Source of the DNA: Halomonas sp. CH40
GTDB taxonomy: Bacteria > Pseudomonadota > Gammaproteobacteria > Pseudomonadales > Halomonadaceae
Direction: 5' to 3'
Assembly (NCBI GenBank): GCA_041875495.1
Contig: CP112982.1
Location: forward strand, 1 to 64,000
DNA: 64,000 nt
The notes below the pieces were generated by a model. It saw only the letters and a list, made by a program, of their open reading frames with translations. It was not told the origin of the DNA and did no database searches. The number at the start of each line of letters is the position of its first letter. Position 1 is the first letter of the stretch. Shown here piece after piece: positions 37,593 to 50,467 of this stretch. A program made the translations under genes and the position numbers.

Positions 37593-38318
37593 ATGCCACG
37601 TATCCATGTGTCGGCGCCTTTGATTGAAGGGGCAACGCTGACCCTGCCGGAAGGTCCGGCGCGTCACATCACCCGTGTGTTGCGTATGCTGCCGGGGGCG
37701 CCGCTGGTGATCTTCGACGGTAACGGCCAAGAGGCCGGTGTGCGTCTGGCAGAAGTGACACGCAAGCAGGTCACGGTAAGCGTAGAAGCCTTATGGCCCG
37801 GACAAGGTGAGTCGTCGCTGATGATTCATCTTGGCCAGGCGGTCTCCAAGGGAGATCGTATGGATTACGCCATTCAGAAGGCTGTTGAGTTAGGCGTGAG
37901 TTGTATCACGCCGCTCTATACGCAACGCACCGAGGTGCGTCTGAAAGGCGAACGGGAAGCACGCAAGCATGCTCACTGGCAGGCCGTTGCGGCTAGTGCC
38001 AGTGAGCAGTGCGGGCGCGCCGTGGTACCCAGTGTTCACCCTCCCCAAGCGCTTGCGAGTTGGCTTGAACAGCGTGATGAAACCCTGCGGCTGATGCTTC
38101 ATCTGGCCACCGGGAATCCCTTTCAGCGCACTGAAGCGCCTGCCAGTGTCGCCTTGTTGATCGGCCCGGAAGGTGGCTTGGCGGAGGATGACATCAAGGC
38201 AGCTGAAAATGCCGACTTCACCCCATTGACGTTGGGGCCACGCGTTTTGCGTACTGAAACCGCTCCTGTTGTTGCCTTGTCGCTACTTCAATATCATTTC
38301 GGTGATTTTCAGCCCTGA
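37593..38318 (+). CDS. rsmE: 16S rRNA (uracil(1498)-N(3))-methyltransferase
   Basis: RsmE methylates U1498 of 16S rRNA using SAM. The 241-residue product has the N-terminal PUA-like HITRVLRMLPGAPLVIFDG, IHLGQAVSKGDRMDYAIQKA, and the SPOUT-fold C-terminal cofactor knot LLIGPEGGLAEDDI and LGPRVLRTETAPVVAL. E. coli RsmE is 243 residues, so the ATG at 37593 (MPRIHVSAPL) is preferred; an in-frame ATG at 37557 would add 12 residues. Neither start has a strong ribosome-binding site. It follows secB closely. Confidence 0.94.
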   Translation: MPRIHVSAPLIEGATLTLPEGPARHITRVLRMLPGAPLVIFDGNGQEAGVRLAEVTRKQVTVSVEALWPGQGESSLMIHLGQAVSKGDRMDYAIQKAVELGVSCITPLYTQRTEVRLKGEREARKHAHWQAVAASASEQCGRAVVPSVHPPQALASWLEQRDETLRLMLHLATGNPFQRTEAPASVALLIGPEGGLAEDDIKAAENADFTPLTLGPRVLRTETAPVVALSLLQYHFGDFQP

Positions 38319-38372
38319 TATCGGGCAGACAGGCGCCGCTTTTCTTCTCTTTATTCTCAGGACACCTTTGCC

Positions 38373-39083
38373 ATGGCCCGTGATTCACGCTCCTCTCCTC
38401 CTCCTGCCACGGCCGTCAGCGCGTCCATCGGGGAGGTCGCCTACCTGACCGTGACGGCTGTCACCAGTGTGGGCGCCTTTCTGCGCTGGGGGCCACCGAA
38501 GGATGTCCTGCTGCCTTACAGTGAGCAGTCATTCCGTCCGGATGTGGGTAAACGTGTTCTGGTCAAGCTGTATGCAGATGATCAGCAGCGTCCAGTGGCT
38601 TCGATGCGCCTTGAGCGCTTTTTACAGGATGAAGCCTGGGCGCTTTCCCAGGGTGACCAAGTGACCCTGGTGGTTGCCGAGCGAACGGATCTGGGCATGA
38701 AGGTAGTGGTCAACCACGCCTATTGGGGGCTGGTCTATCAGGATGACCTCACTCAGCCACTGCGCCGTGGGCAAGGCCTGACAGGATTTGTCAAAAGGCG
38801 TCGTGAAGATGGACGTCTGGATATTGCGTTGTTACCTCCCGGTGAGGCGCGCCTGGATGTGGTGGGCGACAAAGTGCTTCAGGCACTGCGTGAAAGTGGT
38901 GGCTATCTGCCCCTGGGCGACAAAAGCAGTGCCCAGGAGATCAAAGCGCGGCTGGGCGTCAGCAAAAGCGCCTACAAACAGGCGATTGGGCGCCTTTACA
39001 AGCGTGAGCTGATTAGCATTGAGCCTTTGGCCATTCGCCTGCAGCCAGGTGTGGCCGCTAGCCTGACTCAGAACGCTACCTGA
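38373..39083 (+). CDS. S1-domain RNA-binding protein (CvfB/YitL-like)
   Basis: The 236-residue product resembles the CvfB family: an N-terminal OB/S1-type segment with SVGAFLRWGPPKDVLLPYSEQ (the core of the family), a middle part with VVVNHAYWGLVYQDDL, and a C-terminal winged helix LGVSKSAYKQAIGRLYKREL. CvfB proteins are about 280 residues, so this is shortened. The family binds RNA, but its target is not established for this organism. It follows rsmE by 54 bases on the same strand. Confidence 0.85.
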   Translation: MARDSRSSPPPATAVSASIGEVAYLTVTAVTSVGAFLRWGPPKDVLLPYSEQSFRPDVGKRVLVKLYADDQQRPVASMRLERFLQDEAWALSQGDQVTLVVAERTDLGMKVVVNHAYWGLVYQDDLTQPLRRGQGLTGFVKRRREDGRLDIALLPPGEARLDVVGDKVLQALRESGGYLPLGDKSSAQEIKARLGVSKSAYKQAIGRLYKRELISIEPLAIRLQPGVAASLTQNAT

Positions 39084-39195
39084 GATGCGTCAGGTTTGGC
39101 GTCTGGCACACCCTGCGGCATACTGCCCGTCATGGAAGAAGCGCCTGTTCACCAAGGGCAACTACTAACCTGTCTATTTCCGGAAGCGCTGATCA

Positions 39196-40161
39196 ATGAG
39201 TCAATCGAGTCTTCGTCTGGGCGTAGTGATGGATCCCATCGCTGATATCGCCTATAAGAAAGATACTACCCTAGCCTTGCTCTGGGCAGCCCAGGATCGC
39301 GGCTACCAGCTGTATTACATGGAGCAGGAAGACCTGTTCCTGCAGGCGGGTGAGGCGTTTGCGCTGATGCGCCCGCTGAGCGTTCATCGTGACGCTGGGC
39401 ACTGGTTTGATCTGGGAGACGCTGAAGCGCGACCGCTGACCGAGCTGGATACTATCCTGATGCGCAAGGATCCGCCGGTAGACGCAGACTTCATCAATGC
39501 GGTGCATCTGTTGGGGTTTGCCGAGCGAGAGGGGGTTCAGGTTGTCAATCCCACCGCTGCGCTGCTGCAGTGTAATGAAAAGCTGTTTGCCCAACAGTTC
39601 CCGCAGTGCTGTGCTTCTACCCTTGTCTCCAGCCGTGATGAGGTACTGCGCGCTTTCCACGCAGAACACGGTAACGTGATTTTTAAACCGCTTGATGGTA
39701 TGGGCGGCACGGGCATCTTCCATATTGGCCCGGACGGTCGCAATATTGGCGCCGTGATTGAACAGCTGACCCTGCGTGGCCAGCGCCAGATCATGGCCCA
39801 GCGCTATCTGCCGGAAATCAAGGACGGCGATACGCGTATTCTTCTGGTGGATGGCGAGCCGGTGCCCTTTGGTCTGGCGCGCATACCGTCGGCGGGTGAA
39901 ACCCGTGGTAACCTGGCAGCTGGTGGGCGCGGTGTTACCCGTGAATTAACCGAGCGCGATCACTGGTTGATTCAGCAGGTACAGCCGATGATCCGTGAAA
40001 AAGGCCTGCTGTTTGTGGGCCTGGATGTGATCGGTGACTACATTACTGAAATCAATGTCACCAGCCCTACCTGCGTACGTGAAATTGACGATCAGCGCGG
40101 TACCCATATTGCCGGTCTGCTGCTCGATGCCATCGAGCGCCGCCTCGTACCGTCAGCCTGA
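39196..40161 (+). CDS. gshB: Glutathione synthase
   Basis: GshB is an ATP-grasp ligase that adds glycine to gamma-glutamylcysteine. The 321-residue product has LGVVMDPIADIAYKKDTTLA, the ATP-grasp segment VIFKPLDGMGGTGIFHIG, RILLVDGEPVPFGLARIPS, and VGLDVIGDYITEINVTSPT. It matches the family in length (315-320). The order gshB-yqgE-ruvX follows, as in E. coli. Confidence 0.97.
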   Translation: MSQSSLRLGVVMDPIADIAYKKDTTLALLWAAQDRGYQLYYMEQEDLFLQAGEAFALMRPLSVHRDAGHWFDLGDAEARPLTELDTILMRKDPPVDADFINAVHLLGFAEREGVQVVNPTAALLQCNEKLFAQQFPQCCASTLVSSRDEVLRAFHAEHGNVIFKPLDGMGGTGIFHIGPDGRNIGAVIEQLTLRGQRQIMAQRYLPEIKDGDTRILLVDGEPVPFGLARIPSAGETRGNLAAGGRGVTRELTERDHWLIQQVQPMIREKGLLFVGLDVIGDYITEINVTSPTCVREIDDQRGTHIAGLLLDAIERRLVPSA

Positions 40162-40203
40162 GACTGAAAAATTTGCCCGTAGAGGGTAAATGTTAGGAGC
40201 CGC

Positions 40204-40761
40204 ATGCAAAGTCTGAAACATCATTTCCTGTTGGCCATGCCGCATATGGAAGATGCCAATTTTGCTTCCAGCCTAGTGTATCTATGCGACCACGATGACA
40301 ACGGTTGCATGGGCGTTATTGTTAACAAACCGCTGGAAGTCACTCTGGATGCGCTGTTTGATCAGCTTTCTCTGGGTGGAGAGCGCAGCCTGCATCGCAG
40401 TGCGCCTGTTTATTATGGCGGCCCCATGCACAAGGATCGTGGTTTTATCCTCCATCGGGGTAATAGCCAGGAGTGGGATTCCAGCATTCAGGTGACCGAT
40501 GACATCGCCCTGACGACCTCCATCGACATACTTCAGGCGCTGGCCAATAACACCGGGCCAGCGCATTTTCTCATTTGCCTGGGGTGCGCCGGTTGGGATG
40601 TGGGTCAGTTGGAGGATGAGCTGAAGGATAACGCCTGGCTGACGGTTGATGCCGCCTTGAGCGTTCTGTTCGAAACGCCACCTGCCGAGCGGCTTTCTGG
40701 CGCTGCAGGCCTTTTAGGAGTTGATCTTAACCTGATGACCCGGGATGCAGGGCACGCCTGA
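40204..40761 (+). CDS. YqgE/AlgH family protein
   Basis: The 185-residue product has HHFLLAMPHMEDANFASSLV, LCDHDDNGCMGVIVNKPLEV, YYGGPMHKDRGFILHR and ICLGCAGWDVGQLEDEL, the signature of the YqgE/AlgH (DUF179) family. In Pseudomonas it is linked with alginate regulation, but a biochemical role has not been established. The stop codon overlaps the ruvX ATG by one base (TGATG), and gshB is 42 bases upstream. Confidence 0.95.
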   Translation: MQSLKHHFLLAMPHMEDANFASSLVYLCDHDDNGCMGVIVNKPLEVTLDALFDQLSLGGERSLHRSAPVYYGGPMHKDRGFILHRGNSQEWDSSIQVTDDIALTTSIDILQALANNTGPAHFLICLGCAGWDVGQLEDELKDNAWLTVDAALSVLFETPPAERLSGAAGLLGVDLNLMTRDAGHA

Positions 40762-41216
40762 TGGCTACCATGGGGCAACGCCTGGTGCTGGCATTTGATT
40801 TTGGTACTCGGCGTATCGGTATCGCCGTGGGTAATGAGCTTTTGAAAAGCGCCAGAGAACTCACACCGCTTCCAGCTCGTGATGGCATTCCCGATTGGAA
40901 CCAGTTAACACGGTTAGTGGAAGAGTGGCAGCCGGATTTTTTCGTGGTGGGTTTGCCGCTTAACATGGACGGTAGTGAATCAGTCATGAGCACGCGGGCA
41001 CGCAAGTTTGGTAACCGCTTGCATGGCCGCTATGGCAAACCCTGTCAGATGGTTGATGAGCGTGGCACCACTCGAGAAGCCAAGCAGATTGCCCATGCGG
41101 CTGGGCATCGCGGTAACTATCGTCAAGACAGTGTTGACGGTATTGCCGCTGTGCTTATCTTGGAAGGTTGGTTTGCCCACCTGGAAGGTTTGCCAGATGG
41201 GCGCGTCTCTTTATAA
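40761..41216 (+). CDS. ruvX: Holliday junction resolvase-like protein RuvX (YqgF)
   Basis: The 151-residue product has an RNase H-like fold with LAFDFGTRRIGIAVGNEL, VVGLPLNMDGSESVMS, and MVDERGTTREAKQI; the acidic residue in DFGTRRIG and that in DERGTT are catalytic ligands in the family. YqgF is essential in E. coli and takes part in pre-16S rRNA processing. Here it is translationally coupled to yqgE and convergent with pyrB (41 bases between stops). Confidence 0.96.
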   Translation: MATMGQRLVLAFDFGTRRIGIAVGNELLKSARELTPLPARDGIPDWNQLTRLVEEWQPDFFVVGLPLNMDGSESVMSTRARKFGNRLHGRYGKPCQMVDERGTTREAKQIAHAAGHRGNYRQDSVDGIAAVLILEGWFAHLEGLPDGRVSL

Positions 41217-41257
41217 CCAAACTAATATAACCAAAAGTCTGCTGCAGGCCGCCTACC

Positions 41258-42283
41258 TTAGCGATCCAGCGTGCCCGTCTGGTCAGGAACAAACCAGCGC
41301 ACAGGGCGCATATCCTTTTCGATTAATTCATCGACCTGCAATAGCGTAGCGAAAATCGCCATACGCATGGGAATGCCATTGTCTGTCTGGCGGAAGATAG
41401 CCAGACGTGGGTCACCGTTCAGGTTCACATTCAGATCATTGGCCCCCGGGCGGCTGTCGCGGGGTAGCGGGTGCATCACAATGGTGCTCTGGCTGCAGCG
41501 CTGATCAAGAAAGTCCCGGTTGACCATGTAATCCTGGGAAAGCCCCTGAAAGCTCTCATTCATCTCATCGGTAAAGCGTTCTCTCTGGATGCGGGTGGTG
41601 TACACCACGTCCAGATCGGAAAAGTCGCTGGCCAGGGAGTCGCGCTGCTCGACAATGTGCCCACGGGAGGTGACCCGGTCAATCAACGCCTTAGGCATTT
41701 CAAGTCCCGGTGGAGATACCAGGGTAAAGCGCAGCGGATCATAAAGGGAAAGCAGCTTGATCAAGGAATGCACGGTACGCCCGTACTTCAAATCCCCAGT
41801 GAGCAAGATGTGCGCGCCCTTGAGTGATTTCCCCAGCCGCTGGAATTCTTTATCAATCGTATAGAGATCTAGCAGCGCCTGGCTGGGGTGTTCGCCCGGG
41901 CCATCACCACCGTTAATCACCGGCACGTTGGTCGCTGCTGCAAATTCCGCTACAGATCCTTGATCCGGGTGGCGCATGACAATCGCATCACAGTAGCCAC
42001 TCATCACCCGGCTGGTGTCATAGAGTGACTCGCCCTTGGCCATGGAGGAGAACGTAAAGCCAGTGGTATCGCAGACGCTGCCGCCCAAACGGCAGAAGGC
42101 GGCATTAAAGCTCACCCGTGTGCGAGTGCTGGCTTCAAAAAACAGATTGCCGAGCACCGCTCCTTCCAGTACCCGTGTGACCTGGCGACGACTGGCAATC
42201 GGCTCCATACGCGCGGCGACGCGCAACAGGTGATCGACACTTTCTCGGTTTAAAGAATCGATGGTTAGCAGGTGCTGGCTCAT
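41258..42283 (-). CDS. pyrB: Aspartate carbamoyltransferase catalytic subunit
   Basis: PyrB makes N-carbamoyl-aspartate in the second step of pyrimidine synthesis. The 341-residue product has the carbamoyl-phosphate motif FFEASTRTRVSF, NGGDGPGEHPSQALLDLYT, LTGDLKYGRTVHSL, and VMHPLPR. No pyrI regulatory subunit or pyrC-like gene follows. The ATG at 42283 is chosen because GAGG is six bases upstream; the ATG at 42286 directly precedes it in frame. The gene converges on ruvX and is divergent from the rRNA operon. Confidence 0.96.
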   Translation of the reverse strand: MSQHLLTIDSLNRESVDHLLRVAARMEPIASRRQVTRVLEGAVLGNLFFEASTRTRVSFNAAFCRLGGSVCDTTGFTFSSMAKGESLYDTSRVMSGYCDAIVMRHPDQGSVAEFAAATNVPVINGGDGPGEHPSQALLDLYTIDKEFQRLGKSLKGAHILLTGDLKYGRTVHSLIKLLSLYDPLRFTLVSPPGLEMPKALIDRVTSRGHIVEQRDSLASDFSDLDVVYTTRIQRERFTDEMNESFQGLSQDYMVNRDFLDQRCSQSTIVMHPLPRDSRPGANDLNVNLNGDPRLAIFRQTDNGIPMRMAIFATLLQVDELIEKDMRPVRWFVPDQTGTLDR

Positions 42284-42642
42284 CATGGACCTCAGGCTGG
42301 TTAGGGCGAATAAACAGAGACATTAAACAGACGGATAATCAAACAGACGGATAGTAGTGTAACTGCCAACCAAGTCATCGCCGAAGCGCTTTTCATCCGG
42401 TGAGCTTTAATCTGATAAGGTGGGTAATTGAAATTTTTTTACAAAGCCTCTTGCATCCCCGCCGGCAAATCCGTAAAGTACGCATCCGCTGCCGGGGACG
42501 CACAGCGTTACCAGCGGTACTTATTCGTAAGTTCGGAGGTGAAAACCTTCGGTTTGTCAGAGAGTTAGAGAACGTTGGCGAGAAGTTGCCGCGTCTAATT
42601 TCCTCGCTGAAATCGATCGAAACACGGTATCGAAATCAGCAG
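42284..42642. other. Non-coding region between pyrB and the rRNA promoter
   Basis: No gene is seen in these 359 bases. It holds the pyrB promoter on the minus strand and upstream elements of the rRNA promoter on the plus strand. A 13-bp direct repeat AAACAGACGGATA occurs at 42325 and 42341. A 12-bp repeat TTTCCTCGCTGA occurs at 42599-42610, and again inside the promoter region at 42675-42686. Confidence 0.6.
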
Positions 42643-42670
42643 TTGACAAACACACAGGAATGCGTAGAAT
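42643..42670 (+). promoter_or_regulatory. Main promoter of the rRNA operon
   Basis: A consensus -35 hexamer TTGACA (42643-42648) and a -10 TAGAAT (42665-42670) are separated by 16 bases. Together they make a strong sigma-70 promoter. The start point is probably near 42677. Confidence 0.85.
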
Positions 42671-42738
42671 ACGCTTTCCTCGCTGAGGCAAGTCATTCAG
42701 GTCATCGAATGGCAGGTTTAATAGCCGTCTCGCGAACA

Positions 42739-42750
42739 GCTCTTTAAAAA
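42739..42750 (+). promoter_or_regulatory. boxA-like antitermination site in the rRNA leader
   Basis: GCTCTTTAAAAA resembles boxA (GCTCTTTAACAA), which recruits NusB/NusE antitermination factors. A second match, GCTCTTTAACAA, is in the 16S-23S spacer. Confidence 0.7.
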
Positions 42751-42861
42751 TTTGATCAGGTAATTCATGTGGGCGCTTGCCGATGAGGGTGATAAATCAC
42801 CAACTATCAAGGCAAGCGGTCATGACAATGTAAATTGAAATGAATTCGTTTGAACCTTGAG

Positions 42862-42886
42862 CCAAGTTTGATGCGCTTCTGTTGCC
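42862..42886 (+). other. 5' arm of the pre-16S RNase III stem
   Basis: CCAAG...CGC..CTGTTGCC here pairs with GGCAACAGATGCGCTTGG at 44546-44563, forming the helix that brackets 16S rRNA, where RNase III would cut. Confidence 0.65.
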
Positions 42887-42918
42887 TTAGGGTGACGAGT
42901 AAGCATCACAATGATTTT

Positions 42919-44451
<1,533 letters not shown>

Positions 44452-44787
44452 AACGATGCATCATCCCTCGCGGTAAGCGCTCACAATGAATTACCTGATC
44501 AGATAAACGCTGACATTGCGCAGTGATAAACGAACACACGCCTCTGGCAACAGATGCGCTTGGAAGAAAACGTCTTCCTTATCGGTTCTTTTATCACTGC
44601 GCATAGCAGTCGCTCTTTAACAAGATATATCAAGCTGATAAACCTTTTGAAAGGTCAGTGATTCATCACGTTTTACGTGGTGAGACCCTGCCTGAAAAAA
44701 GGTGTACGTAGTAAATTGTTGTGTGATACGTCTCAAGCGTATCCGGCAATCGTTATCATTGCGCGACCAGACTCCTTCGGGTTATAG
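44452..44787 (+). other. 16S-23S spacer, tRNA-free
   Basis: The 336-base spacer has no tRNA-Ile or tRNA-Ala (no GTAGCTCAG or TPsiC arm). It holds the 3' arm of the pre-16S stem, boxA at 44612-44623, and the 5' arm of the pre-23S stem near 44737-44758, which pairs with 47702-47734. Confidence 0.85.
44612..44623 (+). promoter_or_regulatory. boxA antitermination site in the spacer
   Basis: GCTCTTTAACAA is a perfect match to the bacterial rRNA boxA consensus, upstream of 23S rRNA. Confidence 0.85.
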
Positions 44788-47675
<2,888 letters not shown>

Positions 47676-47803
47676 ATAACACCCAAGGGGTCTGAAGCTA
47701 GTGATAACGACGCGCGAAAGCGCACCGGATACGCAGAGACGATCACCGACATTACGCAGCGGCCATTGAACGCCGTTGAATCAGCTTGCTATATCACCTG
47801 TTA

Positions 47804-47923
47804 CGCCTGACGACCATAGCGAGTGGGAACCACCTGATCCCTTGCCGAACTCAGCAGTGAAACCGCTTAGCGCCGATGGTAGTGTGGGGTCTCCCCATGC
47901 GAGAGTAGGTCATCGTCAGGCAC
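47804..47923 (+). rRNA. 5S ribosomal RNA
   Basis: A 120-base gene with the conserved core CGAACTCAGCAGTGAAACCG and CGATGGTAGTGTGGGGTCTC. The ends CGCCTGACGA and TCGTCAGGCA pair to form helix I. It follows 23S by about 128 bases and precedes a terminator. Confidence 0.97.
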
Positions 47924-47932
47924 TTATACCGC

Positions 47933-47963
47933 AAAAAACCCAGCCAACCGGCTGGGTTTTTTG
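47933..47963 (+). terminator. rRNA operon terminator 1
   Basis: AAAAAACCCAGCC and GGCTGGGTTTTTT form a strong GC stem with a small loop and a T run, ten bases after 5S rRNA. Confidence 0.9.
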
Positions 47964-47987
47964 TTTGTGTAGTGAAAGGAAAAGAAG

Positions 47988-48043
47988 GGTCTCCCCATGG
48001 AGAGTCCCGGAAGCCCGGCGCAGTCCTCGTGAGGCACTTATAC
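47988..48043 (+). pseudogene. 5S rRNA 3'-end remnant
   Basis: The sequence GGTCTCCCCATG-GAGAG followed by ...GAGGCACTTATAC copies the last part of the 5S gene and its flank (GGTCTCCCCATGCGAGAG ... CAGGCACTTATACC), but the middle is scrambled and the first 80 bases are absent. It looks like a decayed tandem 5S copy that kept its own terminator downstream (48045-48083). Confidence 0.7.
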
Positions 48044-48044
48044 T

Positions 48045-48083
48045 AAAAATCCCCCAGAGCTGACGGCTCTGGGGGATTTTTTT
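48045..48083 (+). terminator. rRNA operon terminator 2
   Basis: AATCCCCCAGAGC / GCTCTGGGGGATT with a short loop and a long T run follows the 5S remnant and precedes dgt by about 80 bases. Confidence 0.9.
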
Positions 48084-48165
48084 ATGCGTGGAAATTTTGG
48101 CGTAAGGCGTGAGGAGAATTGTTGCAGCTATTTATGTCAGAATGCAGCATCTAAGGAGGAGCCTG

Positions 48166-49500
48166 ATGACATCAATGCGCTGGGAGCAGCTGCTTTCACC
48201 ACAACGTTTGCACGACAAACGCCTCGGCAGCAGCCGTGAGATTGGCCGAAGCCCTTTCCATAAAGATCATGACCGTATCATTTTTTCAGGGTCATTTCGC
48301 CGCCTGGGGCGTAAGACGCAGGTACATCCCTTAACTGAGAATGATCATATCCATACCCGTTTGACGCATTCGCTGGAAGTAGGCTGTGTTGGCCGCTCCT
48401 TGGGTATGAGCGTGGGTGAACTACTGGGAAGCCGTTTACCTAGCTGGATATCGCCTGCTGATTTGGGCGTCATTATCCAGACGGCCTGCCTTGGCCATGA
48501 TATTGGTAACCCTCCTTTTGGCCATGCCGGTGAGTATGCTATCCGTGACTGGTTTCAGCGCGCTGAGAGCAGTGGCCTGCTGGATGGCTTATCAACGCCT
48601 GAACGGGATGACTTGCTTACCTATGAAGGTAATGCCCAAGGATTTCGAGTCATCACCCAGATTGAGTACAACCAGTTCCAGGGCGGTATGCGCATGACAG
48701 CAGCAACTTTGGGCACCTTGTTGAAATATCCCTGGAGCGTTGAGCATCGAACCCAGGAAGGTAAGTTTGGCGCTTACCAGTCAGAACTGGACATATTGCG
48801 TGAAGTGGCTGAAGCACTCGGGCTTTTAGCGCAGGGAGATAATCGTTGGTGTCGTCACCCGTTGGCCTGGTTGGTAGAAGCGGCTGATGATATTTGCTAT
48901 GCCCTTCTAGATCTGGAAGATGGACTGGAAATGGGCATTCTGCACTACAGTGAGGTGAGTGACATTCTCAAGCATATTGCCGGAGAGGTGCCCGTTGAAT
49001 ATCTTGAAATGCAAAAGCGCGGCGTCTCCCAGCGGAGGCGTATTGCGCTTCTGCGCGGCTCGGCGATGGAGCGGGCGGTGAATGAAGTCAGTGCTGTGTT
49101 TGTTCAGCATGAGCAGGCGCTGTTAGCGGGCCGTCTGGAAAATGACCTGCTGGAACTTTGTCACCCTGACTTGGGTTGGGGGGTGCGTGCGGCTAAGCAG
49201 CTGGCACGGGAAAGGATATTCCAGAACGAAAGAAAGGCAAAACTTGAAATTGGTGCCTACACGACGCTGGGCATCTTGCTGGAAGCCTTTATAGGCGCTG
49301 CCCATGAGTTGCATCACACCGGGCGCTTATCCTTCAAGCATCAGAGGGTGTTGGCCCTGATAGGCGAAAACACGCCACAGCGTGACTGGACGCTATACGC
49401 CAGCTATCGCCGTATGCTGGACTTTATTGGCGGCATGACGGATCACTTTGCCGTTGATCTGGCACAGGAAATGGGCGGCAAGCTTAAAGGCAGCAGTTAA
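48166..49500 (+). CDS. dgt: Deoxyguanosinetriphosphate triphosphohydrolase-like protein
   Basis: The 444-residue product is an HD-superfamily dNTPase. It has RSPFHKDHDRIIFSGSFRRL, the HD metal sites in HIHTRLTHSLEV and CLGHDIGNPPFGHAGE, and YALLDLEDGLEMG later. Dgt-like enzymes hydrolyse dGTP or other dNTPs to the nucleoside and triphosphate, with roles in dNTP balance and, in some strains, phage restriction. The ATG at 48166 has a perfect AAGGAGG six bases upstream, so an in-frame extension to 48109 is discarded. It is the first gene after the rRNA terminators. Confidence 0.94.
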   Translation: MTSMRWEQLLSPQRLHDKRLGSSREIGRSPFHKDHDRIIFSGSFRRLGRKTQVHPLTENDHIHTRLTHSLEVGCVGRSLGMSVGELLGSRLPSWISPADLGVIIQTACLGHDIGNPPFGHAGEYAIRDWFQRAESSGLLDGLSTPERDDLLTYEGNAQGFRVITQIEYNQFQGGMRMTAATLGTLLKYPWSVEHRTQEGKFGAYQSELDILREVAEALGLLAQGDNRWCRHPLAWLVEAADDICYALLDLEDGLEMGILHYSEVSDILKHIAGEVPVEYLEMQKRGVSQRRRIALLRGSAMERAVNEVSAVFVQHEQALLAGRLENDLLELCHPDLGWGVRAAKQLARERIFQNERKAKLEIGAYTTLGILLEAFIGAAHELHHTGRLSFKHQRVLALIGENTPQRDWTLYASYRRMLDFIGGMTDHFAVDLAQEMGGKLKGSS

Positions 49501-49515
49501 AAAGGTAAGGCGCAT

Positions 49516-50427
49516 TCAAACGGAAGGCTGTCGCAGCGGCTTGCCTTCCATCAAACGGGCCCGTTCAAGCAGCAGATAGATGATCTTGTCATGCAGGGCA
49601 TCATCAAGCTCGCCTAGAACCAGTCCTGAAAGCTTTTGGGCCAGGTCGTCACCACTTACGACGAGAATATCATCAGCGGCTTCGGAGGTGTCAATTTCCC
49701 AGCCGGGCAAGACCAGAACACCGCGGACAGGAACGCTGATGCCGCAGTTCTTTTCCAGCCACTGAGCGACCCAGTGAGCCGCCTGTCTTGTCTTGTACAA
49801 GGGGCGGCGCTCCTGCCAATGCGGGAAGCGCAGACGCTCATGCTCTACAAATACCTGTGTCAGCTCTTTGCCATTGCTTCCCAGCGCTTTGGAACGCGCC
49901 CGGGTTTCCACCACAAAGACTCCGTGTGGGGTGACCACCACATGATCAATGGTAAAGCTGTCTGTCGGCACATCATGAAAGATATAGTAAGGATGCGCGT
50001 CAGGCCGGATCAGTCTTTCCAGTTCCTGACCGACAGCAAGTTCACAGGCCAGCCCAAGCTTGAGGCGTCGGATACGCTGGTAATCGCGTATCAGCAACAG
50101 TGAAAAAACCAGCACCAGAACCGTGCTCAGCAGCCCATAAAGCGCCCACTCCACCCAGTCCTGGCGATCGACAAACAACATCCTGCCCATGCCATAAACC
50201 AAGGGTGAAAGGCTGATCAGCGGCCCCAGGGTGCCATTAAGAAAAAGGCTAGAGAATGCCTGGTCAAGGCGGTTACGTAAGGCCTGGCCGGGCGTGCGCA
50301 ATGGATGGGCATCAAAGGGAGAATTAACGCGGGCATCATACAGACTACGCAAGGCAAGAACGATGGCCGCCATAGCGGCCATCGGAAATAGAAAAATCAG
50401 TGGTAGCAGGTATTCCAGCCAAACCAT
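49516..50427 (-). CDS. NERD-domain membrane protein
   Basis: The 303-residue product has an N-terminal membrane segment (LLPLIFLFPMAAMAAIVLAL), further hydrophobic parts around LISLSPLVYG and VEWALYGLLSTVLVLVFSLL, and a cytoplasmic C-terminal NERD domain with FTIDHVVVTPHGVFVVETRA and RQAAHWVAQWLEKN. The ID-VV-GVFVVE.R pattern is the nuclease-like core of NERD proteins, although catalytic activity is not shown here. It is convergent with dgt (15 bases between stops) and is the last gene of a leftward HAD-yciH-NERD set. Its function is unknown. Confidence 0.83.
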   Translation of the reverse strand: MVWLEYLLPLIFLFPMAAMAAIVLALRSLYDARVNSPFDAHPLRTPGQALRNRLDQAFSSLFLNGTLGPLISLSPLVYGMGRMLFVDRQDWVEWALYGLLSTVLVLVFSLLLIRDYQRIRRLKLGLACELAVGQELERLIRPDAHPYYIFHDVPTDSFTIDHVVVTPHGVFVVETRARSKALGSNGKELTQVFVEHERLRFPHWQERRPLYKTRQAAHWVAQWLEKNCGISVPVRGVLVLPGWEIDTSEAADDILVVSGDDLAQKLSGLVLGELDDALHDKIIYLLLERARLMEGKPLRQPSV

Positions 50428-50467
50428 AACGAATGCCTTGGTAAGCCGATGGTCGATTCAGTTTGGT

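Noticed and set aside
42400..42747. 115-codon frame upstream of 16S rRNA
   Set aside because: It overlaps the rRNA promoter and leader, lacks a ribosome-binding site and shows no recognisable protein motif.
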